From: Arenicola marina
Taxonomy: Eukaryota > Annelida > Polychaeta > Arenicolidae
Assembly (NCBI GenBank): GCA_964019135.1
Contig: OZ025248.1
Coordinates: 74,840,119 to 74,904,118 of the forward strand
Direction of reading: 5' to 3'
Length of the DNA stretch: 64,000 nt
In this document: positions 26,001 through 32,812 of the stretch, piece by piece
Numbering within the stretch: the first letter of the stretch is position 1
How the letters are laid out: the number at the start of each line of letters is the position of its first letter
Made by a program: the position numbers and the translations under genes
Notes under the pieces: generated by a model
What the model saw: only the letters and a program-made list of their open reading frames with translations
Databases searched by the model: none
Told to the model about the DNA's origin: nothing

Positions 26001-28839
26001 AAACTGATTGCCAGAAATCCCAAGGCTGAACACATGTTCCGAAAAAAGGTTGACATAGCTGACTTGTATTTTTTTCTGAATAACTCATTTACATATATTT
26101 CTGTTTCCATATGGAATGAAATTGGCACTCGCGTTGTCTAAGCAAATGATGACAACATGACAGCGGTGAAGGGTGCACGCTATGCAGCCGTCAATAAGCC
26201 AAATCACCCTTTCTAGTGCACACATATTTGATTTTTGGTGAAGGCCAGTCGGGACATTGTCTCTGCTGTGGTGTGCGTGATCAATGACATTTTTAAGGAT
26301 AAAGGCAAACTAGCCGGCATTAGTTAGGTATCTTGTGTTGTTGACTGATATTTATCTTCCATATGAGGATATAAGAGTAGACACATTGTCATTCTCATAT
26401 TGGGGTTGGTGACCCAGATGGGGGTAATTTAATACATGTCTGATGTGGGTATGTATACGTGTGTGGTGGGGTCCTATTGACATCCAGCAATGACGGAGAG
26501 ACCACACTGCTACATGCCTGTATATAGTGCAGATATTTCTTATAAAAAAGATACCCATCAGACCTGAAATATTCATAAAGCACAAGACCACTGGCACCGG
26601 CAAATAGTAGCAGGCTGCAGAGTAGCCTGAAAACAAGAAGTTACTGTTGTAAGACAGTTGGCAACGGGACAATAAGTAACATCTGACCTCATCGCAATTG
26701 GTCGCTGTTAAGAAAACTATTTTTTCATCTTGACTAAAACATTCAGCCTTAGTTTGAAATAACATATTTCTTCCTTGATATAAATCAGTGTGGGGCTGAA
26801 AAGTGATTGTTTAAGTAAAGATGGAAAAATATTTTTCTTGAACAGCGATCATGTGCGAGGAATTCAGATAGTTGATTATATATTCAGGACTATAAAAAAA
26901 TTCAGGATGCTTTAACTACTTTTGGTCAAATCGCTTCATTGGGAGAGAGAAAGGAGACTGAAGCCATGTCCTGGGGTAACCCCCTACTCTTTGCGAAGAA
27001 GGACATGGGATCATTATCCTGCGACCACACAGACACAGTGATGTTGTATTCAGACATTACTTATCATCCCATTGCCAAGTCTCTTATAACAGTAATGTCT
27101 GGTTTTCAGGCTACCTGCCTGACTGCGGAGTCACCAATAGAGGCCTAAGTTCTTACCCGTTTGAGTGTGCAGCTGCACTGTCACACACCTGCATGCTCAG
27201 GCTGGTAGGCAGGGACCAGGCAATATATCTAGACAGCAGACCCAATAACAAATGGCTGCTCAACTCATATATGTCTGCCTGGTCAGATGCCTATACCCTG
27301 AGATAGGTGTGTGGGGCTGTTGTAGTTTGGACTAGAGATTGGCTCAAATGTCTCTGGGGGTAAGTCTGATACAGGACTCATACGTGCTGGTACCCGACAT
27401 ATGAGAGATTCATGAGGTGCAACCTGCATGACGCCAGGAATTGGTGGGGGTACCTTAGCCCTGGTACATGCCTCTCTTACCACGCCCTTAAACGGAGTGA
27501 TTGTTTAATCACCGGTCGGCAATTTCTAATTATAGTCCTGGTGAGCGGCATGGCTCTCACCCTTGCTTCGTTTACGGGCGTGGTCAGAGAGGCATGTCCC
27601 AGGGCTAGGGGTACCTGTGCATCATATAGCTATTTGCCATGATCAATAATTTGCCTATCAAAAAGGATGAAAAGTAATTCCATAAGTGTTAAATTAATCT
27701 TTCGTTGCCTCATACTAAATATTGACCTTTTATGCATGCACTAAATAGCATGAAGGTTACACAAACTCGCTCCGCCACTTTGAGAATTTCGAAATAGACG
27801 ATAAGCCAAAATGGCATGGCGAGTATTAAAAAAAATATGTATTGCTTATTGCAGTTATAACATTTTTTCAAATGTTCATAATAAATATAAGACAACAAAA
27901 GAAAATCTCAACACCTACGGAATTACCTTTTATCACTTTGGAAGGTAGGCGATCTATTGATAAAGGCAAAAAGCTAGGGCAATTAAAGACACCCCCATTA
28001 ACTCCTGGCCTTATGTGGGGTGTACTTAATGGCTCCCTCGCATGTTGGATAGCAGCGCATATGTTGTTGGCATCCGTTCGTCTGCGAGATACGATGGATT
28101 TGCAGCTTTATTTAATTTAAGTTATACGATTCGTAATGCGGCATTTACGCTGATGACTGAGTAAGCCTATCTGTGATCGACAGAGCTTTCCACAGTCATC
28201 GCAACGGTGACCTGTCGATAGATCTTGGTTTGTGCTCGCTGGTGGACGCCTAGATTGGCGTTTCAAGCCCAGTTTCACAAACCATAGCGAGTCGTAGTGG
28301 GCCATTCCGTCATGCACGACATGTGCCCATCCCCTCTTTTAGGGATGTGCTATACGGTGAACTCGTCGACGGCAAAAGGCCAACTGGACAGCCAAAGCTT
28401 AGGTTTAAGGATGTTTGTAAGCGGGATATGAAGGCTTTCGGCATCGATCCAGATTCTTGGGAGCAGCGCGTATAAGCAGCCATATATCAGGGCTACCCCT
28501 GGGGGCACTTGCGCCAATCTATTGCAAAGACTAATGACAAGAGTGGGAATTGTTGGGCCAGAATTGTTATAGGCCCAACATCATTTAGCATGTTTAGTTT
28601 AGGTATTTACAAAACACATAACACAGTAACCCTTTAGCAATACCTAAATAGAGAGAGAGTATGTGGTTTGATGTTTGTTATATTGTCAAATTGTTATATT
28701 TGTCCCCCAGTGCCAGACTGTTTTTGTTACAATAGAACTTAGTCTCTGTTCGACTGTTGGGAGTCTTGGCCAAGCACTTTAACTTCGCCTGCGGCTGCGG
28801 TGGCTTACTTACCTCTGGTTGGTCAGTTTGTTGAGCCAT
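1865..28839 (-). CDS. CSTF3: Cleavage stimulation factor subunit 3 (CstF-77), N-terminal 13 exons, 3' part outside window
   Basis: CstF-77 is the HAT-repeat scaffold of the nuclear cleavage stimulation factor, which binds the GU-rich element in pre-mRNA 3'-end processing; its homologues are fly Suppressor of forked and yeast Rna14. Joining 28813-28839, 25570-25671, 23872-23967, 10755-10787, 6857-6954, 6544-6645, 5686-5812, 5187-5345, 4754-4835, 4296-4405, 2877-2993, 2544-2618 and 1865-2008 on the minus strand gives 424 in-frame codons, with GT donors and AG acceptors throughout. Tell-tale stretches are [100 protein letters not shown] and [12 protein letters not shown]. These match the animal family in order with no missing block. 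Family members are about 700 residues, so roughly 40% (end of the HAT domain, dimer region, Pro-rich tail) lies left of position 1. The start is the first ATG, in a good context (ACCATGG). Confidence 0.96.
2008..2301 (-). repeat. 33-bp minisatellite copying the exon 13 3' splice site (9 copies)
   Basis: Nine units start at 2008, 2041, 2074, 2107, 2140, 2173, 2206, 2239 and 2272; the 2173 copy has one substitution. On the minus strand each unit contains TACTGA (branch-site-like), a short pyrimidine patch TGTCCCCGTT and GTGTTACAG|G, which is an acceptor about 20 bases after the branch-like A. The copy nearest the exon is the real acceptor. In the CSTF3 phase the upstream copies read GCC AGT TAC TGA. 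Confidence 0.95.
2544..2618 (-). CDS. CSTF3: CSTF3 exon 12
   Basis: Twenty-five codons, [20 protein letters not shown] and VDPTL, with a CCCCAG| acceptor and ACATTG|GTGAGT donor, phase 0. It matches the family segment preceding IQYMKFARR. Confidence 0.95.
2877..2993 (-). CDS. CSTF3: CSTF3 exon 11
   Basis: Thirty-nine codons from [20 protein letters not shown] to YFAYADFEE. The acceptor TTATAG| has little pyrimidine tract. The donor is GAAGAG|GTTGGT. Phase 0. Confidence 0.95.
3336..4277. repeat. 14-bp minisatellite in CSTF3 intron 10 (about 67 units)
   Basis: Units CACTCTGCCACTGG, CACTCTGTCACTGG and CACTCTGCAACTGG, plus rare CACCCTGCCACTGG, with almost no indels. The array fills most of the intron between exons 10 and 11. 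Because 14 is not a multiple of 3 and the unit lacks stops, several frames stay open for hundreds of codons ([16 protein letters not shown] periodic text). These are not genes. Confidence 0.95.
4296..4405 (-). CDS. CSTF3: CSTF3 exon 10
   Basis: 110 nt encoding (V)[18 protein letters not shown] and on to SSKLLTEKG, with a TTGCAG| acceptor and AAAGGC|GTAAGT donor. The 14-bp minisatellite starts about 20 bases downstream of this donor. Confidence 0.96.
4754..4835 (-). CDS. CSTF3: CSTF3 exon 9
   Basis: 82 nt encoding [20 protein letters not shown] and QTTIAKR. The acceptor is TTTCAG|GTG and the donor AGAG|GTCAGT. It ends in phase 1, completed by TG of exon 10. Confidence 0.96.
5187..5345 (-). 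CDS. CSTF3: CSTF3 exon 8
   Basis: Fifty-three codons, [20 protein letters not shown] and onward to NNPDEVKQ. It includes the highly conserved [14 protein letters not shown] and NAPSVPPQN stretches. The acceptor is TTTTTAG| and the donor AAACAG|GTTGGT. Confidence 0.96.
5456..5545 (+). mobile_element. tRNA-like SINE fragment in CSTF3 intron 7
   Basis: AAGTCGTGGGTTCGAACCTT gives a perfect B box (GGTTCGAACC), preceded by a degenerate A-box-like GAGCTCAGCGGCAG. It is not a foldable tRNA gene. Confidence 0.45.
5686..5812 (-). CDS. CSTF3: CSTF3 exon 7
   Basis: 127 nt encoding (V)[20 protein letters not shown] and onward to YYNFEQ. The acceptor is CTGCAG| and the donor GAACAG|GTCGTT is weak at +3 to +5. 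Confidence 0.96.
5999..6497. repeat. 26-bp (13+13) AT-rich satellite in CSTF3 intron 6
   Basis: Alternating TGATGATGGTTAT and TGATGATAGATAT half-units with occasional deletions and C or G substitutions. It begins near a run of GATGATGATAACAG and ends about 45 bases before the exon 6 donor. Confidence 0.9.
6544..6645 (-). CDS. CSTF3: CSTF3 exon 6
   Basis: 102 nt encoding [20 protein letters not shown] and onward. The acceptor TATCAG|AGAG was chosen because it completes the Arg codon split by exon 5. The donor is TCTGT|GTGAGT, splitting the Val codon joined to exon 7. Confidence 0.96.
6857..6954 (-). CDS. CSTF3: CSTF3 exon 5
   Basis: 98 nt beginning [19 protein letters not shown] and ending in a split Arg codon (TACAG|GTGAGC). 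The acceptor is CTCTCAG| after a good pyrimidine tract. The 22-bp minisatellite begins about 100 bp upstream of this acceptor. Confidence 0.96.
7057..10476. repeat. 22-bp CpG-rich satellite in CSTF3 intron 4 (about 155 units)
   Basis: The core unit is GACGACCGACCGTCCGACCGAT with variants (CGTCGGACC, CGTCGGGCC, CATCGAACC, CGCCGGGCC, and truncated forms lacking CGTCCGACC). Several multi-unit blocks recur, for example around 7386-7440, 7690-7730 and 7930-7975, which indicates duplications of larger segments. Each unit contains about five CpGs, so the array is extremely CpG dense. The 22-bp period with no stop on the minus strand leaves several long open frames ([23 protein letters not shown]). 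I judge these to be repeat artefacts. Confidence 0.95.
10755..10787 (-). CDS. CSTF3: CSTF3 exon 4, 33-nt microexon
   Basis: Eleven codons, [11 protein letters not shown], with a CAG| acceptor and AAAAG|GTGAGT donor, phase 0. It fills exactly the gap between exons 3 and 5 in the family alignment. It sits between a 13-kb intron and a 3.8-kb intron containing the 22-bp array. Confidence 0.93.
10790..12190. other. CSTF3 intron 3, non-coding
   Basis: AT-rich intronic sequence. I see no family-matching exon and no transposon ends. Near-duplicate phrases with ACGATATGATAGATG occur at about 11748 and 11791. Confidence 0.5.
12198..12416. mobile_element. 219-bp MITE, TA-flanked, GGGGTCTGGAAGGGG family
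   Basis: The ends are inverted (GGGGTCTGGAAGGGG at left; CCCCTTCCAGATCCC at right), and TA flanks both sides (12196-12197, 12417-12418). The interior is rich in CGACAC and GCGACA motifs. Both halves match, in reverse orientation, the two ends of the longer element at 35119-36263. A TA target site and no coding capacity suggest a non-autonomous Tc1/mariner-type element. Confidence 0.8.
12604..12709. repeat. Three 35-bp tandem units
   Basis: The unit begins GCGTATGATGGAGCGCC and recurs at 12604, 12639 and 12674 with one A-to-G difference in the third copy. It lies in CSTF3 intron 3. Confidence 0.9.
12909..13332. mobile_element. Candidate 420-bp MITE with about 40-bp terminal inverted repeats
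   Basis: The left end carries TAGAACCCAAAACGTCAGTG then ACGAAAACGTCA. The right end carries its reverse complement with a few differences (TGACGTTTTGGATTCTAACA). A small palindrome GTCAGACCAAGGTCTGAC sits just inside the right arm. There is no open frame of note. I cannot fix the target duplication. Confidence 0.65.
13335..15480. other. CSTF3 intron 3, non-coding
   Basis: No recognisable exon. It contains a long G run (about 13541-13557) and scattered short homopolymers. The open frames near 13.9-14.25 kb show no family resemblance or codon pattern. Confidence 0.5.
15482..15892. mobile_element. Candidate 411-bp MITE, GGGGGGCACTACATT ends
   Basis: The left end GGGGGGCACTACATTTTG pairs with the right end AATGTAGTGCCCCCC, and an inner pair (GTGCCGCCCA and TGGGCGGCAC) extends the arms. 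Inside, a 56-bp segment containing AGCTCTTGACTATATATTCC is tandemly duplicated (15620 and 15681). The right half matches about 35640-35780, a second diverged copy. Confidence 0.7.
16150..16875. repeat. G-rich degenerate tandem repeat
   Basis: Repeats of about 40 bp around AAGTTAGGGGAGGGGAGACA and CCCTAAGGTCAGGTGATACC, clearest from 16560 to 16760 and decaying toward both sides. The closely spaced GGGG runs could form G-quadruplexes. Two phrases with CCCAGATCCGCCCCTACTAC or CCTAGATCTGCCCCTACTAC (about 16120 and 16320) look like transposon-end sequence. Confidence 0.75.
16880..17740. other. CSTF3 intron 3, non-coding
   Basis: AT-rich. The short sequence GTTACGGGGGTAGGGTAAACTACCCCCGTAA at 17436-17466 forms a hairpin. 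I see no exon. Confidence 0.4.
17745..18965. repeat. Diverged 150-170-bp repeat with paired GCCATTTT/AAATGGCGG motifs (4 copies)
   Basis: Copies centre at about 17780, 17950, 18755 and 18903. Each contains a near-palindrome of the type CCGCCATTTTCCAAGATGGCGG, usually preceded by GAGCAACGCAT or GAGCCACGCAT. It is followed by ACAAG.CCAGCAAAAT, ATCTC.AAA.TTAACACTGA and a line with TTTTCGG.GT.GCAGAATT. AAGATGGCGG matches the core of the vertebrate YY1 recognition sequence. A transposon-derived origin is possible; terminal repeats are not evident. Confidence 0.7.
19616..20522. mobile_element. Candidate 907-bp foldback element, CCCAGCAAACA ends
   Basis: The left end CCCAGCAAACACACAACGTT is mirrored by AACTTGTTTGCTGGG at the right, with further inverted AACGTT and CAACGTT motifs inside each arm. 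No open frame resembles a transposase. The flanks (AATT left, ATAATT right) do not give a clear target duplication. AACGTT-rich sequence also lies just left of it at 19265-19330. Confidence 0.6.
20523..23870. other. CSTF3 intron 3, non-coding
   Basis: No family-matching exon. It includes a 20-bp perfect palindrome around CACGTG at 21107-21126 and a homopolymer-rich block at 21720-21890. The short open frames show no recognisable domain. Confidence 0.45.
23872..23967 (-). CDS. CSTF3: CSTF3 exon 3
   Basis: Thirty-two codons starting [14 protein letters not shown], with a CAG| acceptor and CACGAG|GTTTCT donor. The donor departs from the consensus at +3 to +5. Phase 0 at both ends. It is followed by a 13-kb intron. 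Confidence 0.95.
23970..25569. other. CSTF3 intron 2, non-coding
   Basis: AT-rich sequence. I see nothing but short chance open frames. Confidence 0.45.
25570..25671 (-). CDS. CSTF3: CSTF3 exon 2
   Basis: Thirty-four codons, TTTGCAG| acceptor and GCGCAG|GTGCTT donor, phase 0 at both ends. It encodes the first HAT-type helix pair ([20 protein letters not shown]). The donor is weak after position +3. Confidence 0.93.
25672..26900. other. CSTF3 intron 1, non-coding
   Basis: AT-rich. An open frame at 25926-26141 (plus) has no recognisable motif and no splice context. Nothing else is supported. Confidence 0.4.
26905..27050 (-). mobile_element. SINE body fragment (same family as 43372-43611)
   Basis: Collinear with the complete copy at 43.4-43.6 kb: TTTAACTACTTTTGGTCAAA, GGGAGAGAGAAAGGAG, GCCATGTCCTGGGGTAACCC and ATCCTGCGACCACACAGACA. 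The tRNA-like head is missing and sequence diverges after about 27035. It lies in CSTF3 intron 1. Confidence 0.8.
27445..27620. repeat. Inverted repeat with about 50-bp arms in CSTF3 intron 1
   Basis: The arm at 27445-27495, read in reverse complement (TTTAAGGGCGTGGTAAGAGA then GGCATGTACCAGGGCTAAGG), matches 27571-27618 (TTTACGGGCGTGGTCAGAGA then GGCATGTCCCAGGGCTAGGG). The loop is about 75 bases. A transcript of either strand could fold into a long hairpin. Confidence 0.8.
28125..28317 (-). pseudogene. LINE ORF2 C-terminal zinc-finger remnant
   Basis: The minus frame contains [20 protein letters not shown] and LLSHQRKCR. This Cys2-His-Cys/His-type finger closes many non-LTR retrotransposon polyproteins (pattern C.DC...C.S.IGL.SH.R.C). 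No upstream reverse transcriptase is in frame. Confidence 0.7.
28329..28475 (+). pseudogene. LINE ORF2 C-terminal remnant, opposite strand to its partner
   Basis: The plus frame reads [40 protein letters not shown] and WEQRV, then stops. This is the conserved 'YGEL..GKR..G.P.LR.KDVCKRD.K' block that normally lies just before the terminal zinc finger in the same element. Here the two blocks lie 11 bp apart on opposite strands. Confidence 0.75.
28813..28839 (-). CDS. CSTF3: CSTF3 exon 1 coding part (MAQQTDQPE)
   Basis: Nine codons from ATG, ending GAG|GTAAGT, phase 0. The acidic start joins GAG GTT of exon 2, giving the short N-terminus that precedes the family's 'YVPEK' segment. The 5' UTR continues to higher coordinates with no visible intron. 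Confidence 0.85.
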
Positions 28840-29030
28840 GGTCGTAAAATTGCGCTGTTACTAGCATGGGAAAGAACACTACAACAACAAGAAAACAACA
28901 CACCAACGCTCAGTTTTATTTGGGATGATATATATATTTTAAACGCCGGAAAAAACATGAAAAATAAAGTTAGCGATTCGAAAACAGATTTATTATTCTT
29001 ACAAAATGGCGCATGAGTATTTCCGGTCAA
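28840..29030 (-). promoter_or_regulatory. CSTF3: Putative CSTF3 5' UTR and TATA-less promoter
   Basis: On the minus strand, upstream of the start codon, lie ACCGGAAAT (ETS-like) and AAAATGGCGC (YY1-like) within 29001-29030, about 165 bases from ATG. There is no TATA box. ETS plus YY1 motifs are common in housekeeping promoters. The transcription start is not visible. Confidence 0.4.
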
Positions 29031-29144
29031 AAACCCGGATGTTGGGAAAGCGCAATCTCCATCAGTAGACGTCGCGGCACATATTATGGCCCGCCGATGC
29101 GGCGATGTTGGCGGGAAACCATAAATAGAGAAAGTACTGTAGGG

Positions 29145-29300
29145 TGGATCCACAGGCACAGTACATCGACTGACACAAAGGGGTGGGGGGGGTGGAGGGG
29201 GGGTCCGCACCGCCTACTAATAGTTTTATTAGTAGGCGGTGCGGACCCCCCCCCCCCCCCCTCTCTGTGTCAGTCGATTTACTGCGTGTGTGGGTAGATC
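29145..29300. repeat. Long hairpin with 21-bp perfect inner stem
   Basis: The inner arms 29202-29222 and 29227-29247 (GGTCCGCACCGCCTACTAAT..) are perfect with a 4-base loop. They are extended by opposed G and C runs and by outer arms TCGACTGACACAAAG at 29166 and CTCTGTGTCAGTCGA at 29263. The arms weaken beyond 29145 and 29300. It looks like a foldback MITE just upstream of CSTF3. Confidence 0.85.
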
Positions 29301-29459
29301 CGTCGAATGTCGGCCGGGTGGGGCAATGTCGGCCGCTTTCAACCAAGTATCATACAAAGCAAGATATCTTTTATAATAAAAGTTTAAGAGCAACAACAAA
29401 TGTGTTTTGTGTTCGTGTTGTTTGCAACAAGCAGGGGATTCCCCCACGTACCCGTATGT

Positions 29460-29566
29460 TTACGTCAGGCAGGCGCGAAATTGGAATGTGAATATTACGT
29501 CACGTCCTAATTTCGCGCCCAACTCGTTGAGGTCGTGCAGGTCACAGGGTGATCAAAACATGGCGG
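29460..29566 (+). promoter_or_regulatory. Possible divergent promoter with E2F-like and CRE-like sites, ending in ATGGCG|GTAAGT
   Basis: GGCGCGAAATT and AATTTCGCGCCC (opposed E2F-like sites) flank TATTACGTCACGTC (CRE-like). They are followed at 29561 by ATGGCG directly abutting a consensus 5' splice site, GTAAGT. This could be the first exon of a plus-strand transcript spliced to 31339. No transcript evidence is available. Confidence 0.3.
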
Positions 29567-29913
29567 TAAGTACCAATTTAAATCATTAATAACTTAAATG
29601 ATTATGTTTACATGGTAGATTTTGATCTATAGCACTTAATTAGTAATATTTATATACATTTTGCAGAGACAAATAAGGGGAATATGTAATTATATATGTG
29701 GGCGACTCGACCACACCCATATTGGCTATCAATCAAATGGCTAGACATTCTAATTACCGGATGGTATGAATATTATACTTGTTGAAAATATTTAATACAC
29801 TAAAGTTGAATAAGTGGTGTCTAATTTAATTAACTAAAACTTAAACTAAGCTTATTTATCGTTAAATATTTCATTTGTGCTGGTTTCCACATAAACCTAA
29901 GTCCTGCAAGTTA

Positions 29914-31198
29914 GGGGAACATGGGGCAAAATGACCACCTTAAATTTTTTTTTTTTTTTTTTCGGGGACTGAAAAAGAGCCAAAATTTGGTAAACTGACA
30001 ACAGTAGTATTGTGAATAACATAGCTTGGATACATGCGAGTGACACGAACAAAATTTTTACTAGCACAGAAAACATGTTTTATGTCACAGTGGGTCATTT
30101 TGCCCCCTAATGGGGCAAAATGGTCAGCACATTATTTCAGCATGTTAATGAGTGAACTGAACAGCCTAAGAAGGCAAACTCCTAACTCTCTGGAATAGTT
30201 TGATCCAGAAGGATCACACACAGAAATTACAAATAACGGTTACGTCAGCAGAGGCGGATCGGGCGAGGGGGGGACACCCCCTTCCCCCACTTTTTGCCAT
30301 TTTTCGGTTCAAAATTTACGCCATCTGAGGCGCAGAACTCAGCTTTCATGCGAAGTCCTACTGTTGAACAGACCCGGGGCAGGGGCCGATCCAAGGGGGG
30401 CCGACCCGGCCCCGGCCCCTCTGTTTAGGGCGGAAATATATATAATTTATACCCACGGAACCCCCACCAGATTTGTGTAATAGTCCCCCCCACCCGTGTC
30501 TTATCCTGACGAGCTGCTGGAAGGTATGGCACTTAGTTTCTCCGAGGTTTCTGACTTCTCGAAATCAGCCGGGCCTTGCCACACTCTTTCTGTTGGTGGG
30601 GACCGTAGCGGGACATTGCCTGTTACGCTGTATCGCATGCGAATGAGTGCGCATGTATCGACTGGAGACACGATGTCACGTGCCGCCTGGCTCTGCCTCA
30701 ATCAACGCTTCCGGCTCCCAGGGGCGCACAACTCTCCCTTCTTCAGGCTCCCTGTAACTACAGGCACAGTAAATCAGTGGAGGGGGGAGGCAGGGGGGGG
30801 GGGGGGGGGGGCCACAACTCTATTAAAAATACGGCGCAGTATATTCCGCATCTGAATTACGTTTGGGGCTTGACTTGGACTCATATTTGATCGTGTTAAT
30901 TTATCAACATTTCCCCCCTAGCTAGTATCCACTGAGCTCTACTTTTTTTCAGTATTTACCATAGATGGCAACAGCCCAGAATCTTTTAATTCGGTAACGA
31001 GGGTCAGCTGTCTGCTTCAGCGCCCATTTAGATTTGTTAAAGTATCACCAAAGACCTTACTATCATAGTAAGGTCTTTGGTATCACGTAACAAACAGGAA
31101 TAAATATAAAACGCTTCAATACAGGTGGCAGCACCGCAATTGCGCGATATTGTGGTGGGCCATTTGACCCCGATGGGTCATTTTGCCCCATGTTCCCC
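29914..31198. mobile_element. 1285-bp TA-flanked DNA element with perfect 23-bp terminal inverted repeats
   Basis: The left end begins GGGGAACATGGGGCAAAATG and the right end is its exact reverse complement over 23 bp. TA dinucleotides flank both sides (29912-29913, 31199-31200). At 30093-30125 there is an internal head-to-head pair (GGTCATTTTGCCCC, CTAAT, GGGGCAAAATGGTC), as if a smaller element end had been captured. The interior has G and C homopolymers and no transposase. Target and ends fit the Tc1/mariner-pogo superfamily, non-autonomous. Confidence 0.85.
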
Positions 31199-31338
31199 TA
31201 TATCTAAAAATATAACACATCTGAACTTGTAAGAACAAAATTCTAAACAGTCACAATCTGTAAACAATCTTACTTAAAATTAGATTATACTATGTATCAA
31301 TTAGATCTACCATAAAATCTGACCTTTCGTATTTCTAG

Positions 31339-31632
31339 ATGGTCAGACGCTACAAGAAAAAAAACGTATTACGGCAATGGTCACAGGAGGACCTTGAAAA
31401 GGCCTTGCTTGAGTTTAGGGGCGGAAAGATGTCGGTGCGGCAAGCGTCGGAAATTTATGGCATTCCGCGAACCACCCTGAGTGATTACGTTCGGGGTACA
31501 TCAACGTCTGGCTGCTCACTTGGAAGAATCGCAGCCCTAGTGAGTGAGATGGAGGAAGGCCTTGTTGCTAAGGCACAGGAGGTATCCGAGAAGGGCCTTG
31601 GTGTCAGCAAAGATATTAGTACACCAAGATAG
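31339..31632 (+). pseudogene. Pogo/Tigger-like transposase, N-terminal Psq-type HTH part
   Basis: The reading begins at ATG right after a TTCTAG| acceptor-like sequence and runs MVRRYKKKNVLRQWSQEDLE, KALLEFRGGKMSVRQASEIY, GIPRTTLSDYVRG. This matches the Psq/CENP-B-type helix-turn-helix at the N-terminus of pogo, Tigger and Jerky transposases (W...DL..AL, G..SVR.AS..YG.P..TL). The frame is cut at VSKD by a 955-bp insertion (31608-32562), and a stop follows within it. The catalytic part lies at 32813-33270 in broken frames. A host gene built from the HTH exon cannot be excluded. Confidence 0.8.
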
Positions 31633-32562
31633 GTCATACGGCGCGCGCCCATTGTAAAATGTGCAATGCGGCGAGTATTGGCGCCGCTATGCGGCGAGCG
31701 CGTAACTTTGGGCTGCCACTGCGCTGACGACTACGCAGTCTGCGTGATCAGCGGCGCCCTGTTAACTAAAAATATGATGATCGCTATTAATCGAGTTGAT
31801 ATAAAGCCTGGTGGTATCTTTTTATGCTTTCAGGTATATTTGACATTAATGTGTAATTTTGTAGTGTTGATGCGGCAATGAATAGGCCTAGCTGTTAGTG
31901 CCACCAAGGCGTTATAGGGCCTATATATATATATTCCGAGAACGTCATTCACTAGCAGTCTACTATTTGATTTGGGGTGGGGTGGGGGGGGGGGGGGCTG
32001 GTTTTCTTAACTTGCTGATAATTTTGCTGCTTGTTAGCGATTATAATAAGACTACAACTTCATAATTATTTAGCACAGGTGTCAGGGTGGGGGGGGGGGG
32101 AGGAGGCTGCTTTCCCTAACTTACTGATAATTTTGTTGCTGCTTGTTAGCGATTATAATAGAATAAGACTACAACTTCATAATTATTTAGTACAGGTGTC
32201 AGGGGAACCAGCAGGTGGGTTCCTACTGTGTTTTGAATACGCTGTGGGGGACCCCTACCCTCCCCCCCCCCTCCTCTGATTTACTTTGCCTGATCGATTT
32301 TTAAATGCTAATAAAATGCTGATGACTGATAAAATTACAGCAAGACGCAGGTTTTATCTTTCTTTTTCCTTGGGGAATCTGAGAAACGACGTTCCTGGAC
32401 ATTTCTTTCGCGAATTCGCGCCATTCATGGCAAAAGAAATTTGAAGTTGATGCTTGTTGACGGACACTGTGCAACACTACGCGCTCACCGCTTGGCGGCG
32501 CCACCGGAGAACGATTACAAGGAAATCGCCGTATGACCAATCTTGGAGTACTAATATCTTTG
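31608..32562. mobile_element. 955-bp hAT-like non-autonomous element inserted in the transposase frame
   Basis: The terminal inverted repeats are 36 bp with two mismatches: left starts CAAAGATATTAGTACACCAA, right ends GGAGTACTAATATCTTTG. The direct repeat GTGTCAG flanks both ends (31601-31607 and 32563-32569), extendable to 8 bp if the terminal G is shared. Target duplications of 7-8 bp point to hAT-type insertion. A second inverted block (GGCGCCGC...GCGGCGAGCGCGTA, 31679 and 32479) lies inside. A segment with TTAGCGATTATAATA is tandemly duplicated at 32035 and 32147. Confidence 0.8.
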
Positions 32563-32812
32563 GTGTCAGTCATTTATTTGTAAACAACATTCTTGATCTT
32601 AATTATTTATTTAATTAATATAGCGTTGCGTCACTAATTATATTTTCTCTATTTTGGGAATTGATCACGCATTTGCATTCACTTTTAGCTGAAGTTAACA
32701 TCATGAAGTTAACACCTGAAGTTAATATCATGAAGTATTGAGTCAGCCACATATCTTCTCGCATATCCACACAATTTTAATCGTTCACCGGATTTCTTTA
32801 TGACAGGGCAGA

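Noticed and set aside
27283..27483. Minus frame [20 protein letters not shown] and onward as an exon
   Set aside because: It overlaps the inverted repeat whose other arm gives similar text on the opposite strand, and there is no family match or splice support.
30496..30855. 119-codon plus frame inside the TA-flanked element
   Set aside because: It ends in a poly-G run, has no transposase motif and an antisense frame is open too.
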